The notes under the pieces were generated by a model. The model worked only from the letters and a program-made list of their open reading frames with translations. It was not told the origin of the DNA and made no database searches. A stretch of 64,000 bases of DNA from positions 1 to 64,000 of the forward strand of contig PGZM01000009.1 of the NCBI GenBank assembly GCA_002841395.1, given 5' to 3'. Of this stretch, positions 26,630 to 35,117 are shown piece by piece. The stretch comes from Firmicutes bacterium HGW-Firmicutes-9. Its GTDB lineage: Bacteria > Bacillota > Clostridia > Christensenellales > CAG-138. The translations under genes and the position numbers were made by a program. The stretch's first letter is position 1; the number at the start of each line of letters is the position of its first letter.

Positions 26630-26841
26630 TTATCTTGAATTTACCATATTTTAATAACGATACTGCTTGATTTATTGAAAATACACTCCAAATTTTCAAA
26701 TTGTGCCTCTTAATTTACCATTTTCAATTCTACTTGTGGCATATTCGGCTCTGTTCATCGCCATCCCTTGCACGGAAAAAACACAGCATATAGCATGAGG
26801 ATGAAGAGATAAAAGCGTGATACGCACGCCTTCATACTTGC

Positions 26842-26870
26842 TTGTAAATTTCTGACAATCGGAATATTAA
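26842..26870 (+). promoter_or_regulatory. Possible promoter of the hexosamine cluster
   Basis: TTGTAA (26842-26847), 17-bp spacer, TATTAA (26865-26870), 25 bases before the start; an AAAGGA ribosome site follows. Confidence 0.45.
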
Positions 26871-26895
26871 ATCATCAGTAAAGGATACATATGAC

Positions 26896-27960
26896 ATGAA
26901 CCAGCCCACGGATCAATTCTCCCTCTCCGGCGACGTTGTGCTTTGCGAAGCCTATGGCAGCGGACACATCAACGACACCTACCGCGTGGTGACCGATATC
27001 GGCGCGCAGTATATCCTACAGCGCGTGAACACGCATGTGTTCCCGAATGTACACGGGCTGATGGACAACATCGCGAGAGTGACCGAATACCTTTCTGCTC
27101 GCGCAGAGACTGCGCGCGAGACGATGCATCTTGTTCCGACCAAAGATGGCGCGCAGTTCTATATTGACGACAAGGGAGAAGCGTGGCGCGTGTATGATTT
27201 TGTGGAAAACAGCGTTTGCCTGCAAAAGATCGAGGTTCCGGCGGATTTTTATGAGTGCGGGCTCGCGTTTGGCAATTTTCAGCGGATGATGGCGGATTTT
27301 CCGGCGGAGACGCTCTGCGAGACCATCGTTGATTTTCACAACACGCCTGATCGATTTGCAAAGCTCAAGCGTGCGATTGCCGCGGATACGCAAAATCGCG
27401 CAGCTGGCGTACGCGAGGAGATCGACTATGCGCTTTCTCTGGAGGAGGAAGTCAGCCAGCTGCACCGCATGCGTCAAAGCGGCGCGCTGCCGACGCGCGT
27501 AACCCACAACGACACAAAGATCAACAACATTCTCTTTGACCGCTACAGCAAAAAAGCGCTCTGCGTGATCGACCTGGATACCGTCATGCCGGGACTTGCG
27601 GCCTATGATTTCGGTGATTCGATTCGATTCGGCGCGGCGACTGCCGCCGAGGACGAGCTGGATTTAACGTTGATGCGGCTGGATTTGAACCTGCTCGAAC
27701 AATATAGCAGAGGTTTTTTGAAAGCCTGCACCAGCCTGACGCAGCGGGAGATCGAGACTCTACCGCTCGGTGCGCTGACCATGACGCTGGAGTGCGGCGT
27801 GCGATTTTTGACCGATTATCTGGAGGGCGACCACTACTTCAAAATTAAGCGCGAAAACCACAACCTTGACCGCTGCCGGACGCAGTTTACGCTCGCGGCG
27901 GATATCAAGCGGCAGATGTCGAAGCTCATGCAGCTGCTGGCTGCCGGTGTAAAACAATAA
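26896..27960 (+). CDS. nahK: N-acetylhexosamine 1-kinase-like phosphotransferase
   Basis: A 354-residue aminoglycoside-phosphotransferase-fold kinase. The catalytic loop is THNDTKINNILFD and the metal-binding motif is IDLDTVMPGLAAYDFGD. Together with the N-terminal GSGHINDTYRV this matches the N-acetylhexosamine 1-kinase group (NahK/LnpB), which makes GlcNAc-1-P or GalNAc-1-P. Clustering with nagB supports amino-sugar metabolism. No lacto-N-biose phosphorylase or nucleotidyl partner lies next to it, so the source of the free hexosamine is unclear; a general sugar kinase role remains possible. Confidence 0.75.
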   Translation: MNQPTDQFSLSGDVVLCEAYGSGHINDTYRVVTDIGAQYILQRVNTHVFPNVHGLMDNIARVTEYLSARAETARETMHLVPTKDGAQFYIDDKGEAWRVYDFVENSVCLQKIEVPADFYECGLAFGNFQRMMADFPAETLCETIVDFHNTPDRFAKLKRAIAADTQNRAAGVREEIDYALSLEEEVSQLHRMRQSGALPTRVTHNDTKINNILFDRYSKKALCVIDLDTVMPGLAAYDFGDSIRFGAATAAEDELDLTLMRLDLNLLEQYSRGFLKACTSLTQREIETLPLGALTMTLECGVRFLTDYLEGDHYFKIKRENHNLDRCRTQFTLAADIKRQMSKLMQLLAAGVKQ

Positions 27961-27995
27961 AACAAATTCAACAATTCGATAGAGAAGGTAGAAAC

Positions 27996-28730
27996 ATGAG
28001 AGTACTTGTCACCGAGAATTTTTCGCAAACCTGTGAAATCGCAGCGGGAATGATCGCGGAAGTCATCCGCAACAAGCCGGACGCGCGGCTGGGGCTTGCA
28101 ACCGGAAGTACCGCGCAGGGCGTGTATCCATATCTGATTCAGGCAAACAAAGCGGGGGAAGTTGATTTTTCTCGCGTGGATACGGTCAATCTGGACGAGT
28201 ATGTCGGCCTCGCGCCGGAGCATCCGCAGAGCTATCGCCGTTTTATGAACGAGAACCTTTTTGACCATATCAACATCAAAAAGGAGAATACCGTCGTGGC
28301 GGAAGGCGTCGGCGACATCGAGGCAAATGTGCGTGAGTTTCGTTTTGCGCTTGCGCGAAAGCCGATTGATGTGCAGCTGCTCGGCATCGGCGTGGACGGC
28401 CACGTTGGCTTCAACGAACCCGGTCGCGTGCTCTATGACGCCGCGCATGTTGAATTGCTTGACGAGAGCACAATCGACGCCAATGCGCGATTCTTTGTCA
28501 CGCGGGACGAAGTGCCGACGCAGGCGATCTCGATGGGTATGGGCGATATTCTCCGCGCAAAAAAGCTCCTGCTCCTTGCGACGGGCGAGAACAAGACCGA
28601 AGCAATGAAGGGGCTGCTGCTCAACGAGCAGATCGATTCGCAAAACCCCGCTACGCTCGTCAAAACACACCCGGATGTTACCGTGATCATCGACAAACGG
28701 CTGGCGAAATCCATTGGCTATGCCTACTGA
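27996..28730 (+). CDS. nagB: Glucosamine-6-phosphate deaminase
   Basis: NagB turns glucosamine-6-phosphate into fructose-6-phosphate and ammonium. The 244-residue length fits the short, non-allosteric NagB of Bacillota. Motifs: LATGSTAQGVYPYL, the catalytic region VNLDEYVGL, and LGIGVDGHVGFNEPG with the ring-opening His. Good AGAAGG ribosome site; 35 bases after the kinase gene and 12 bases before the ROK-like gene, so they form one operon. Confidence 0.95.
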   Translation: MRVLVTENFSQTCEIAAGMIAEVIRNKPDARLGLATGSTAQGVYPYLIQANKAGEVDFSRVDTVNLDEYVGLAPEHPQSYRRFMNENLFDHINIKKENTVVAEGVGDIEANVREFRFALARKPIDVQLLGIGVDGHVGFNEPGRVLYDAAHVELLDESTIDANARFFVTRDEVPTQAISMGMGDILRAKKLLLLATGENKTEAMKGLLLNEQIDSQNPATLVKTHPDVTVIIDKRLAKSIGYAY

Positions 28731-28742
28731 GAGGGAGAACAC

Positions 28743-30131
28743 ATGCAGTATCTTGGGATCGAGTATGAAATAAAGAACCTGCCGGAGCTGGACAAGGGCT
28801 TCATTCCGATGGGCGTCTGGATGAACGCGTATGAAAAACAGGCGAAGAATCCGGTTACCATCGCGGTGGAAGCGGCAAACGGACGAATCGTCAAGCGCGA
28901 AACCGCGATTATCGCGGACGGGCAGCACGACGCAGCAGATGAACGCTATCTGGAACGGCTTGTGAAGTTTTTGCTCTGGAGCGTTGGCGGCAATCGCGTA
29001 CGCATCAGCGGCGCGGACGCAATCGCGGCGCGGCTTGCGGGCGTTTATGCGCCGGGCGGTGCGCGCGCATTCGACGCTCAGTTTATGGACGACGTGTTTG
29101 AGAGCGGTTTCCGGCTCGAGGCGAGCGCGCAAGGCGACATGCCGGCGAGCACGCATACGGCAGTCTCCATCGGCGGGCATCTCGAAGGCTGCCGGATCGG
29201 CTTTGACGCGGGCGGCAGCGACCGGAAGGTTTCGGCTGTGATCGACGGCGAATGCGTCTACTCCGAGGAGGTCGTATGGCACCCGAAGACGACGGCGGAC
29301 CCCACTTATCACTTCAACGAAATCGTGACGGCGTTTCGCACGGCGGCTTCGCACATGCCGCGTGTGGACGCGATCGGGGTCTCATCCGCGGGCGTATTCG
29401 TCGGCAACAGTCCGATGGTGTCTTCGCTGTTTCTCAAAGTTCCGCGCGAACAGCGTGCGTTCGTCAAGGACATCTACAACGAGGCAGCGCGGAAGATTGG
29501 CGACGGTTCGGTTCCGATTGCGGTTGCCAACGATGGCGACGTGACCGCACTTGCGGGCGCGATGGAGCTGAAGACCGGCTCCGTGATGGGGTTTGCGATG
29601 GGCACGAGTGAAGCGGTTGGCTATGTCAACGAGGAAGGCAACATTCTCGGCTGGTTCAACGAGCTGGCGTTTGCGCCGGTCGATCTGAGCGAAAGCGCGA
29701 TGCAGGACGAATGGTCGGGCGATCAGGGCGTTGGCTGCAAGTATTTCTCGCAGGACGCGGTGGTCAAGCTGGCTCCCGCGGCGGGCATCACGCTCGCGGA
29801 AACGCTCACACCCGCGGAGAAGCTCAAAGCGGTGCAGAAGCTGCTGGAGAGCGGCTGGGATGCGGCGGCGGGTATCTACCGCTCCATTGGGGTTTATTTG
29901 GCGCATACGCTCGCGTTGTATGAAAAGTTTTATGGCATTCGGCACCTGCTGGTGCTGGGTCGCGTGGTCTCCGGCGAGGGCGGAAAGCTCATTATCTCCT
30001 CGTGTGAGGCGGTGCTAAAGGACGAGTATCCGCAGCTTTATGAGCGCGTTCAAATCATTCTGCCGGACGAGCAGTCCCGCCGCGTGGGGCAGTCCGTCGC
30101 GGCGGCGAGCCTGCCGGAGGCGATTCACTAA
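28743..30131 (+). CDS. Divergent ROK-like sugar kinase family protein
   Basis: A 462-residue protein. The first 150 residues match no family I recognise. From about 155 an actin-like ATPase fold is visible: GFDAGGSDRKVSAV (phosphate loop of ROK proteins), VANDGDVTALAGAM, and GFAMGTSEAVGYV. The ROK zinc motif (CxCGxxGCxE) and the ExGH motif are not seen, so it is a diverged member. Being next to nagB and a hexosamine kinase suggests that it phosphorylates an amino sugar, for example GlcNAc, GalNAc or ManNAc. This is inference. Confidence 0.65.
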   Translation: MQYLGIEYEIKNLPELDKGFIPMGVWMNAYEKQAKNPVTIAVEAANGRIVKRETAIIADGQHDAADERYLERLVKFLLWSVGGNRVRISGADAIAARLAGVYAPGGARAFDAQFMDDVFESGFRLEASAQGDMPASTHTAVSIGGHLEGCRIGFDAGGSDRKVSAVIDGECVYSEEVVWHPKTTADPTYHFNEIVTAFRTAASHMPRVDAIGVSSAGVFVGNSPMVSSLFLKVPREQRAFVKDIYNEAARKIGDGSVPIAVANDGDVTALAGAMELKTGSVMGFAMGTSEAVGYVNEEGNILGWFNELAFAPVDLSESAMQDEWSGDQGVGCKYFSQDAVVKLAPAAGITLAETLTPAEKLKAVQKLLESGWDAAAGIYRSIGVYLAHTLALYEKFYGIRHLLVLGRVVSGEGGKLIISSCEAVLKDEYPQLYERVQIILPDEQSRRVGQSVAAASLPEAIH

Positions 30132-30182
30132 AGAAGCGAGAGATTTGGCGGCGGGATCGCTCGCCCGGCAAGCGCATTCGAT

Positions 30183-30210
30183 AGCGCAACATTATGTCTT
30201 GCGCTATAAT
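30183..30210 (+). promoter_or_regulatory. Palindrome overlapping a -10 box before the AraC gene
   Basis: AGCGCAA (30183-30189) and TTGCGCT (30199-30205) form a perfect inverted repeat. Its right arm runs into a perfect TATAAT (30205-30210). No good -35 is seen. It may be an operator for autoregulation. Confidence 0.45.
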
Positions 30211-30243
30211 GAGATCATCCAGTGAAAGGCGGGACGCGACGAA

Positions 30244-31410
30244 ATGATTCAAAACCTGAACAAGTTTTCTTTTGCCGCATTTGGCCGTGTTTTGTCCGAG
30301 TCCGCGCCGGATCGCGGCTTCCCGCAAGAGCCTGAGTGGACGCGCGAACAGATCACCTACGGTTCCGAACCTGTATGGGTTCATCGCGCGGAGACAATGC
30401 CGACCTATCTCGATATCGAGCGCGGCATGACCGTGCTCGCGGTTGCGAGAGACGGGGAAGAGCTGGAATATTTTTATCTGGATAAGCCGGTTTGCATCAA
30501 TCCGGGCATGTTGTTCGCAATCGTTCCGCGTGGTAGCTGCACCGTGCTGCGCGCGGTTCACGCAAACGGCGGCTGGACGCCGCTTCACCCGCTCGACACG
30601 GATAAGCTCCCGCGTAACATCATGCGGCAGATCGAGATCGGCGGCATCTATACGCTCTTCTATCAGGAGAAGGAGAAGGGATTCTTCTTCAAGGGTGAGG
30701 AGCACGACCTGTTTGAGTTGGTCTATGTCGATAAAGGCGCGCTGCACAACGTCGTCAACGGCACGGATACCGTGCTGCGGCAGGGCGAGATGATGGTCTA
30801 CGGCCCGGGGCTTTGGCACATGCAACACGCGGAGCTGGACGCGGAAGTGAGCTTTATCACGGTTTCGTTCGAGCTGCTGCGTGGCGACCTTGACCCGCTC
30901 ATCAACCGCCGCATCGGGCTAGACTCGGATGCTGCGGAGCTGTTGCATCGCATGCTGTCGGAGCGCGATAAAAACGACAGATACAGCGGAGACCTGATCG
31001 TCTGCCTGCTGCAAATGCTGCTCTTGACCGTGCTGCGAAATGGGGACAAGGCCGAAGCACGGCTGAAAACACCCGCGTCGTTGCAAAACGAAAACAGCAT
31101 CATCAACGCGGCGCTGACGTATATCTCCGCCAATGCGCGAAAGAAGCTCTCCGTCCCGCTCGTTGCGAAAAACAGCAATGTCAGCGTTTCGCGGCTGACA
31201 AAACTCTTTCAGGAGCGGCTCTCCATCACGCCTGGCGAATACATTCGCCGCGTGAAGTTGGAGGAGAGCAAGGCGCTCATCAAGGCGGGCGAGGGCAACG
31301 TTTCCCAGATTGCGGAGCTGCTGCAATACTCGACCGTACAGCATTTTTCGCGCCAGTTCAAAGCGAAATTCGGCGTTTCGCCGAGCGAATTCGCAAAATC
31401 GGTTCGTTAA
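30244..31410 (+). CDS. AraC-family transcriptional regulator
   Basis: A 388-residue regulator with a C-terminal AraC DNA-binding domain (two HTHs, SVPLVAKNSNVSVSRLTKLF and the SQIAELLQYSTVQHFSRQFK region, ending FGVSPSEFAK). A cupin-like sensor part lies about residues 130-210 (EHDLFELVYVDKGALHNVV, MVYGPGLWHMQHAE). The N-terminal 120 residues are unusual. Likely ligand is a sugar of the adjacent hexosamine operon; the palindrome just upstream may be its own binding site. Confidence 0.88.
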   Translation: MIQNLNKFSFAAFGRVLSESAPDRGFPQEPEWTREQITYGSEPVWVHRAETMPTYLDIERGMTVLAVARDGEELEYFYLDKPVCINPGMLFAIVPRGSCTVLRAVHANGGWTPLHPLDTDKLPRNIMRQIEIGGIYTLFYQEKEKGFFFKGEEHDLFELVYVDKGALHNVVNGTDTVLRQGEMMVYGPGLWHMQHAELDAEVSFITVSFELLRGDLDPLINRRIGLDSDAAELLHRMLSERDKNDRYSGDLIVCLLQMLLLTVLRNGDKAEARLKTPASLQNENSIINAALTYISANARKKLSVPLVAKNSNVSVSRLTKLFQERLSITPGEYIRRVKLEESKALIKAGEGNVSQIAELLQYSTVQHFSRQFKAKFGVSPSEFAKSVR

Positions 31411-31434
31411 TACAAACATAACAGGAGAAGTTTG

Positions 31435-31905
31435 ATGGTCATCGACACGCTGCAGCATTCAGAAACATATATGCGACTTGGCAAGGGGATCGAAACCGCG
31501 CTTCGCTTTTTTCAGGCGTATCAGGACAATGGAGTGGATTTGCCCGCAAAAACGATTCTCGATGGAGAAAACATCTTCATAAACGGCGTGAACTACACGA
31601 GCGAAGCAAAGCCGCAGGGCCAACTGGAAGCGCACAAGAAGTACATCGACGTGATGTATGTGGTTGAGGGTGAGGAGCGGTTTTTCTATAAGCCGTTTGC
31701 ACAGGTTTCGCGCATCACCATGCCGTACTGTGCCGAAAAAGAATGCGCATTGGCGGAAATCGACGCGGACGCGGCGCAGGTTCGGTTCAGCGCGGGACAG
31801 TTTTTGATCTTTTTTCCGCAGGATGCTCACCTCGCGGCGCAACTTTGGGACAAACCCTGCAAGGTTCGCAAGTTCATCGCAAAGGTTGCGGTGGATAAGC
31901 TTTAA
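31435..31905 (+). CDS. YhcH/YjgK/YiaL family protein
   Basis: A 156-residue cupin-like protein of the family that includes YhcH, EbgC and YiaL. Typical pieces are EAHKKYIDVMYVVEGEE and FLIFFPQDAHLAA with metal-binding His/Glu residues. YhcH members often accompany sialic-acid catabolism, where a role with N-glycolylated sugars or anomer handling has been suggested. ATG at 31435 is preferred over the TTG at 31432 because AGGAG lies 7 bases away. Ends at a shared bidirectional terminator. Confidence 0.88.
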   Translation: MVIDTLQHSETYMRLGKGIETALRFFQAYQDNGVDLPAKTILDGENIFINGVNYTSEAKPQGQLEAHKKYIDVMYVVEGEERFFYKPFAQVSRITMPYCAEKECALAEIDADAAQVRFSAGQFLIFFPQDAHLAAQLWDKPCKVRKFIAKVAVDKL

Positions 31906-31927
31906 AAAATCATTCTCTCGCAATAAA

Positions 31928-31958
31928 AAAGGCCGGAAAGCATCGCTTTCCGGCCTTT
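31928..31958. terminator. Bidirectional terminator
   Basis: A 14-bp perfect stem with a 3-nt loop, A-rich on the left and T-rich on the right, separates the convergent YhcH-family gene and the propeller hydrolase gene. Confidence 0.88.
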
Positions 31959-31970
31959 GTGTTTGGCGCG

Positions 31971-33017
31971 TTATTTGGTGATCTCGATGACCAGATGCTC
32001 AATCGCCGTGTGGCGGTGCATGTAGACCACGTTGAGCCGTCCTTCCTTGTCCTTACACATGGCGGGTTGGCATTTATTACCGGGCGCGGGTGCAAGCGTC
32101 ACGAGGTTTTGCCACGTCTTGCCTTCGTCCTGGCTCATGGCGAGCGTCAACGGGCTGCGCTCGTGCCAGTCCGTCTCCGGCGTGTCGTTGTATGCCATCA
32201 GGATCGTCTCATCGTCCCAACTGATGACGTCGATCTTGGACTCGTTGTTGAGAATTCCACTTGGCACGGGCTTCGTCCAGGTTTTTCCGCCGTCGCGGCT
32301 CTCGCAGGTGTAGCTCGGCAGACTGTGGTTGCCTGCGCTTCCCCAGCCGACGTTGCCGGGACACGTGCGCGAAAACAGGCGGATGACGCCGTTTGGACGC
32401 AGGCAGAGCGCGGGTTCGCGGATCAGATTGCCGTCCTCGGCAAAGAGGATCGGTCCCTGTTCAAACGTCTCGCTGTCATCGTGGCTGATGTAGATGCGGA
32501 TCGCACCGAAATACTTATCCGGCAACTCACTGCTGGTGCAGGCAAATACGATGGTGCCGTCCGGCAGCAGCACGCTGTCGTTGCTCGCGTGTCCGCTGGT
32601 GATGTTCGCGGGGTGTGCGGGCAGCCAGGTGCGGCCGCTGTCCTGCGTTTTGCGCATCCAGAGTTCGTCTCTGCCGTTGCACCAGGTAGCAAAATTCACC
32701 TCGGTATCGAGGAACTTTGCAAACAACAGCGTAATTTCACCCTTTTTGTTTTTGATCCAGATCGGGTCGTGGCAGCAATAGCGGATGTCGCAACCGACTG
32801 CGTCGGGATTCGACCAGCTGCTCGCGCCGGGTTCCAGAATCGAAACCCAGTCCTTTGCGTCGCGTCCCATCGGGTCGCCGTTCCATTGCAGAAAACCGCC
32901 GTTCCAAACGGCGAGCAAGTTTCCGTTATCCGCCATGGTGAGGCTCGGCATATGATAGCACTGCCGCTCGTCAAACCATTCGACAACCCATTTTCGATCG
33001 ATGATCTTTGCCTGCAT
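31971..33017 (-). CDS. BNR/Asp-box beta-propeller hydrolase, sialidase-like
   Basis: A 348-residue six-bladed-propeller type protein. Three Asp-boxes are visible: TQDSGRTW, SRDGGKTW and SQDEGKTW. The N-terminal YHMPSLTMADNGNLLAVW resembles the BNR-repeat-like sialidase superfamily. The canonical Arg-Ile-Pro motif of GH33 sialidases is not seen, and no signal peptide is present, so it would act on imported oligosaccharides. The neighbouring acetylesterase-like gene suggests a decorated glycan. True sialidase activity should not be assumed; related propellers cut other linkages. Confidence 0.7.
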   Translation of the reverse strand: MQAKIIDRKWVVEWFDERQCYHMPSLTMADNGNLLAVWNGGFLQWNGDPMGRDAKDWVSILEPGASSWSNPDAVGCDIRYCCHDPIWIKNKKGEITLLFAKFLDTEVNFATWCNGRDELWMRKTQDSGRTWLPAHPANITSGHASNDSVLLPDGTIVFACTSSELPDKYFGAIRIYISHDDSETFEQGPILFAEDGNLIREPALCLRPNGVIRLFSRTCPGNVGWGSAGNHSLPSYTCESRDGGKTWTKPVPSGILNNESKIDVISWDDETILMAYNDTPETDWHERSPLTLAMSQDEGKTWQNLVTLAPAPGNKCQPAMCKDKEGRLNVVYMHRHTAIEHLVIEITK

Positions 33018-33044
33018 AAAAACTCCTTTGATGTTAAACGATAA

Positions 33045-35084
33045 TTATTGTTTGCGCATCGTGAGCAACGCGCTCTCCATCGACGCTATCTTCAGCGGCA
33101 GCGTGCATCTGCCTTGCTCGATTTTTATCGTGAATTCGATTTTTTCGCCGCGGCTGGGCAGAACGCTGACCTTGTAGCTCCCGTCCGTTTCCGGAAAACG
33201 GAGGGGAATGCCATCCACCGCATCCATTGCGCCGTTGACGAGGTAGAGATACATGGCGTCGTCGCCTGCAAACGCATACGGAATCAGATTTGGGTTGTTC
33301 TCGACCATGGGCGCGTTCATGCGCGCGCTTGTTGCGAGCACATCCTGCAAAATCTCCTGCCGCACGTCGTTGAGCAACATCGGCGGGATCTCCTGCGGAC
33401 TGCCGAATCGACCGAAGGGGTAGAGGAGCACGCGGTTTTCGACCACAACTTCGCAAGAGGCGCGTCGCTTGCGGAAGCTGTCGTACAAAGCCGAATACTC
33501 TGTAATTCGCGCATTCGGCAGATAGGAGACATCCAGCGCATCCGCGCCGGAGATCACGCTGCTGGCTCGCGCATTGGGTACGCCGGTATAAATCTTGCCA
33601 TTGGTGACCTGTTCGAATGTATAAGCGCCAATGTTCTGCGCCATCAAGACCGTGCTCTGCACGCCAGCGAGGCGACCCAAGCCGAGGGAGAGCAGGGTAT
33701 CCAACGCGTCGCCGCTGAGCAGCATAAAGTTCTCCGCAAAGAGCTTCTCAATCTGTTTCGTTGTGAGATTACGGAAATATTGCCCCGAAACCGCGCAAAC
33801 ACCTTGTGCATCTTCCGGCTTGGGGCCAACATACATCGGCACGCCCATCGCGGGCAGCAGCCCCGCCCAAAAGAATTCCTCGGGATAGAGCTCTTCCATC
33901 TTCGAGCCGGCTTTTGTGTGCAAATGATAGCTCGCGCGCTCGTCGACCAGTACGCAGACCCCGCGCCGCGGGTTGCGGAAAACGCCGCTCGCCTGCATTG
34001 CGTTGAGCACCGGCTTGACTTCGCGCAGCATCTGTTGATAGCCGTCCTGCTCGATGATGCCGCGCCCGTTGAGATCAAACAGGTCGATCGTCATGCCGGA
34101 GAGGTTCAGCGCGAGCGAACTCAATAGCTGAAAGCGCGTGAACGCCCTGCTCTTGGAAAAACGCGAATAGGGATAGTTCTCCAACTCCGGATAGACCAGC
34201 GTCTCCGGCACGAGCAGCGCGCGGTTGACGAGACTTACCATGTGGAACGCCTGCAAATACTTCGACGGCACAAGCTCTTGATACGCGGGCAGATGGATGC
34301 GAGAAACGGGCAAGTTCCTCGCTCCCGCAAAGGCGGAGAGCAGCGATTTCCAGTCGCGTCCCTCGGCAGCGTGTACATATGGCACGCTGCTCATCAGTCC
34401 AATTTTGACTGCGGGATTGACCGCGTGTACCGCCTGTTCGATGGCGTTGGCGGCGCCTTCCAGCCCCGCGCGGCATTCGTTCAGCCAGATTTGACGATAG
34501 GGCGAGGGTTCGTCGGGGGAGAGAAGACCTGCAACAAACTCCTCCCGCGTGAGCGTCTTTCCGGCGCGCGCGGAGAAGCGGCGCATGTGCTCGTCACAGA
34601 AGCAGCCGCCCCAGCTGAGCGGGTCGTGGTTGTGATAACGAAAATCGTCCTCCACCCAGACGGTGTCGGGCGCAAGCGCGGCATATCGTGCGTAGATGCG
34701 CGCAATATAAGCGCGCCAATTTTCATCCAGCGGGCAGACGCAGAGCTGCGCCGCGTTGCCGTAGGGATCGACCATCGCGCGAAACGACTGATTTGCGCGG
34801 AAGTGTTTGCCGAGATCGGCGTGCATCAGCGAATGCCAGTGGTTCACAGAGAGGGTGATGCCCCGCTCGTCCAGCGGTTTTTTGATTCGCTCCAGCAAAT
34901 CGAGCCAGATGTCCTGCTCCGCTTCGTCCATGTGGCCGGTGTTGATCTCCTCCACGTTAACGAACACCATCACGTCGTCTACATGCGCTTCGTCACAAAA
35001 CCCGAGCAGCTTCGGCAGCTCTACTTGATCGTTAAATCCCGGATCGCAGCAAAAGCGAAAGCAATAGCGAAACGCGTCGGGCAT
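33045..35084 (-). CDS. Unassigned large protein, possible TIM-barrel glycoside hydrolase
   Basis: A 679-residue protein without signal peptide. I do not recognise the family with confidence. Features suggest a GH-A-type barrel: an N-terminal MPDAFRYCFRFCCDPGF, acidic loops such as VFVNVEEINTGH and DTVWVEDDFRYHNHDP, then LFDLNGRGI and a C-terminal beta-rich part ending in small sheets. The arrangement (barrel, Rossmann-like middle with GVCVLVDERASYH, beta-sandwich tail) recalls GH42-like enzymes. It lies between the propeller hydrolase and the acetylesterase-like gene on one transcript, so a role in glycan breakdown is likely. Confidence 0.5.
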   Translation of the reverse strand: MPDAFRYCFRFCCDPGFNDQVELPKLLGFCDEAHVDDVMVFVNVEEINTGHMDEAEQDIWLDLLERIKKPLDERGITLSVNHWHSLMHADLGKHFRANQSFRAMVDPYGNAAQLCVCPLDENWRAYIARIYARYAALAPDTVWVEDDFRYHNHDPLSWGGCFCDEHMRRFSARAGKTLTREEFVAGLLSPDEPSPYRQIWLNECRAGLEGAANAIEQAVHAVNPAVKIGLMSSVPYVHAAEGRDWKSLLSAFAGARNLPVSRIHLPAYQELVPSKYLQAFHMVSLVNRALLVPETLVYPELENYPYSRFSKSRAFTRFQLLSSLALNLSGMTIDLFDLNGRGIIEQDGYQQMLREVKPVLNAMQASGVFRNPRRGVCVLVDERASYHLHTKAGSKMEELYPEEFFWAGLLPAMGVPMYVGPKPEDAQGVCAVSGQYFRNLTTKQIEKLFAENFMLLSGDALDTLLSLGLGRLAGVQSTVLMAQNIGAYTFEQVTNGKIYTGVPNARASSVISGADALDVSYLPNARITEYSALYDSFRKRRASCEVVVENRVLLYPFGRFGSPQEIPPMLLNDVRQEILQDVLATSARMNAPMVENNPNLIPYAFAGDDAMYLYLVNGAMDAVDGIPLRFPETDGSYKVSVLPSRGEKIEFTIKIEQGRCTLPLKIASMESALLTMRKQ

Positions 35085-35117
35085 GAATTTCCTCCATCGT
35101 GCGCGCAGTCTCGCGCG

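Larger units (their letters stand above)
26566..26895. other. Intergenic region between trpA and the hexosamine cluster
   Basis: Apart from the trp terminator and a promoter near 26842, this AT-rich 330-bp region shows no gene. Two AATTTACCAT pieces (near 26638 and 26713) recur without clear meaning. Confidence 0.6.

Noticed and set aside
27834-29354. 506-residue open frame on the minus strand
   Set aside because: Antisense to nahK, nagB and the ROK-like gene, with Arg/His-rich composition and no recognisable domain.
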